A stretch of 8,138 nt of DNA from Bacteroidota bacterium (lineage in GTDB: Bacteria > Bacteroidota > Bacteroidia > J057), in NCBI GenBank assembly GCA_963169475.1, contig CAUJFT010000046.1:1-8138 (forward strand), written 5' to 3'. Position numbers and translations under genes: made by a program. Under the pieces are notes generated by a model. The model was not told where the DNA came from. It searched no databases and was given only the letters and a program-made list of their open reading frames with translations. Positions 7,123 through 8,138 of this stretch are shown in pieces (positions within the stretch are counted from its first letter, which is position 1; each line of letters starts with the position of its first letter).

Positions 7123-8138
7123 ATGAGAATAGGATTGTTGAGCGAACCCTCTAACTTCCATACGCGAAAATGGGCAGAGAACCTTTCCAAATCTGGAGCC
7201 GAAGTGATTATTTTTAGCTTTGAGGCATATCCGAATTTTGAAGGAGTACAATGTGTGCAGATAACCCCTCCTTTAACATACAAAAATAAAGAAAACGCGT
7301 TAAGCTACTTACTCTCCGGCAAAAGATTGAGGAAGGCTCTAAATACATGGAAGATAGATATTGTCTTTGCGATAAATGTTACACCCTTTGGAATATGGGT
7401 ACTTAACTCCGGTTTTAGCCCTTTTATTTGCTTTGCTATTGGAGCGGATATCCTTGAGTTTCCGCCCGATTTCTACAAACTTTCCGACCTAAATAGCCGT
7501 GGTTGGAGCAATCAAAAGTTAGAACTCTCCTTTGTTTCCGGAGTGATAAAAAAAATTCGGTATCATTATTATCGCTATTGGGTGTCTAAAGTGCTTCGCT
7601 CGGCTTCCTTGATTTTGGGAGACAACTACGTACTTACTGATGCCATTCAGCAATGGTTTAATATTCCGGAAATAGCAGTTAGAATGGTGCGCGGTGGGGT
7701 AGAGCCGGAATTATTTAATGTTAGTCAAGATTTACTCAACGCAACCAAGAAAAATTTTAGAATCCCAGAAAACAAAATCATTGTGCTGATACCCAGAGGA
7801 ATGAAGTTAATATACCAAACCGATATTATCCTCAAAGGCGTGATGAAGTTTTTGGACACGGGGGCGGGAAATGTGTATTTTATCATTCTTTCTTCCTCCT
7901 ACGAAACCCCCGAAGAAGTAGCGATATTAATTCGGGAATTAGAAAATAAATATCCGGAATCTGTTTTCTTTCAGGAAACCCTCATAGACCGCAAAGCAAT
8001 GTATCCTTTATGGTGCCTGACAGATATATTTATTTCAGCCCCCATATACGATGGCTATTCTGCAGTAGTAGCAGAAGGAAGATACGCTGGGGCAATTCCC
8101 GTTGTCAATGATACGCCGGCTACACGAGAATTGCTCAC
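7123..8138 (+). CDS. Glycosyltransferase-like protein (GT-B fold, GT4-type), 3' end outside window
   Basis: An open frame from the ATG at 7123 runs 338 codons to the right edge without a stop, so the C-terminus is missing. The start MRIGLLSEPSNFHTRKWAENL is a typical first strand and helix of a GT-B glycosyltransferase. A GADIL at 107-111 stands where GT4 enzymes have G-S/T-D-(I/V), VRGGVEPELF (189-198) matches the V-x-x-G-V-D-x-x-x-F turn before the C-terminal domain, and IPENKIIVLIPRGMK begins that domain's first strand. Near the edge, DGYSAVVAEGRYAGAIPVV (310-328) corresponds to the donor-binding E-x7-E region with Asp310 instead of the first Glu and Glu318 as the second. The enzyme would transfer a sugar from a nucleotide donor to a lipid or glycan acceptor at the cytoplasmic face of the membrane; donor and acceptor are unknown. 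It follows the epimerase-family gene by 10 bases and no promoter is visible between them. Confidence 0.85.
   Translation, partial: MRIGLLSEPSNFHTRKWAENLSKSGAEVIIFSFEAYPNFEGVQCVQITPPLTYKNKENALSYLLSGKRLRKALNTWKIDIVFAINVTPFGIWVLNSGFSPFICFAIGADILEFPPDFYKLSDLNSRGWSNQKLELSFVSGVIKKIRYHYYRYWVSKVLRSASLILGDNYVLTDAIQQWFNIPEIAVRMVRGGVEPELFNVSQDLLNATKKNFRIPENKIIVLIPRGMKLIYQTDIILKGVMKFLDTGAGNVYFIILSSSYETPEEVAILIRELENKYPESVFFQETLIDRKAMYPLWCLTDIFISAPIYDGYSAVVAEGRYAGAIPVVNDTPATRELL

Noticed and set aside
6887..7283. Minus-strand open frames at 6887-7069, 7060-7251 and 7086-7283
   Set aside because: They overlap the epimerase-family and glycosyltransferase genes antisense and show no protein-like features.
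1..8138. CRISPR array, tRNA or rRNA gene, transposase, phage or toxin-antitoxin genes
   Set aside because: No regularly spaced repeats, cloverleaf-like sequence, rRNA-like stretches or matching proteins were seen on either strand.

Overview
The window looks like chromosomal DNA from a member of the Bacteroidota (environmental, order not resolved). It is AT-rich and none of the genes has a Shine-Dalgarno site; starts are preceded by A/T-rich sequence instead. The clearest promoters fit the Bacteroidota form TTTG - spacer - TAnnTTTG. The SMC protein carries a head-domain sequence (IELKMVEEIL) that I associate with this phylum, and the secreted protein at the left edge has the typical Bacteroidota look (Sec signal peptide, Ig-like sequence).

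Layout: (1) 1-583, minus strand, the 5' part of a secreted Ig-like protein gene running off the left edge, with a well-formed promoter at 638-666. (2) 584-966, a divergent intergenic region with several small repeats and hairpins, one ending 4 bases before the next start codon. (3) 967-4515, a complete smc gene for the chromosome condensin ATPase. (4) 4628-5926, a complete concentrative nucleoside transporter gene (NupC/CNT family), probably with its own promoter at 4596-4603; its start is best placed at the ATG at 4628, not at an upstream in-frame TTG. (5) 5927-6215, a gene-free stretch holding an 82-base inverted-repeat structure. (6) 6216-7112, a complete TIGR01777-type (YfcH/SDR39U1-like) NAD(P)-dependent sugar-epimerase-family protein. 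(7) 7123 to the right edge, a glycosyltransferase-like gene (GT4/GT-B type), 10 bases behind the epimerase-family gene and probably co-transcribed with it.

The genes do not form one obvious pathway. smc and the nucleoside transporter are housekeeping or core metabolic genes. The last two are a plausible two-gene unit, but the substrates are unknown. I see no transposase, phage gene, CRISPR array, toxin-antitoxin pair, defence system, tRNA or rRNA. I found no convincing undescribed multi-gene system. The most interesting points are the loss of the Q-loop glutamine in SMC, the hairpin abutting the smc start codon, and the structured intergenic element at 6072-6153.
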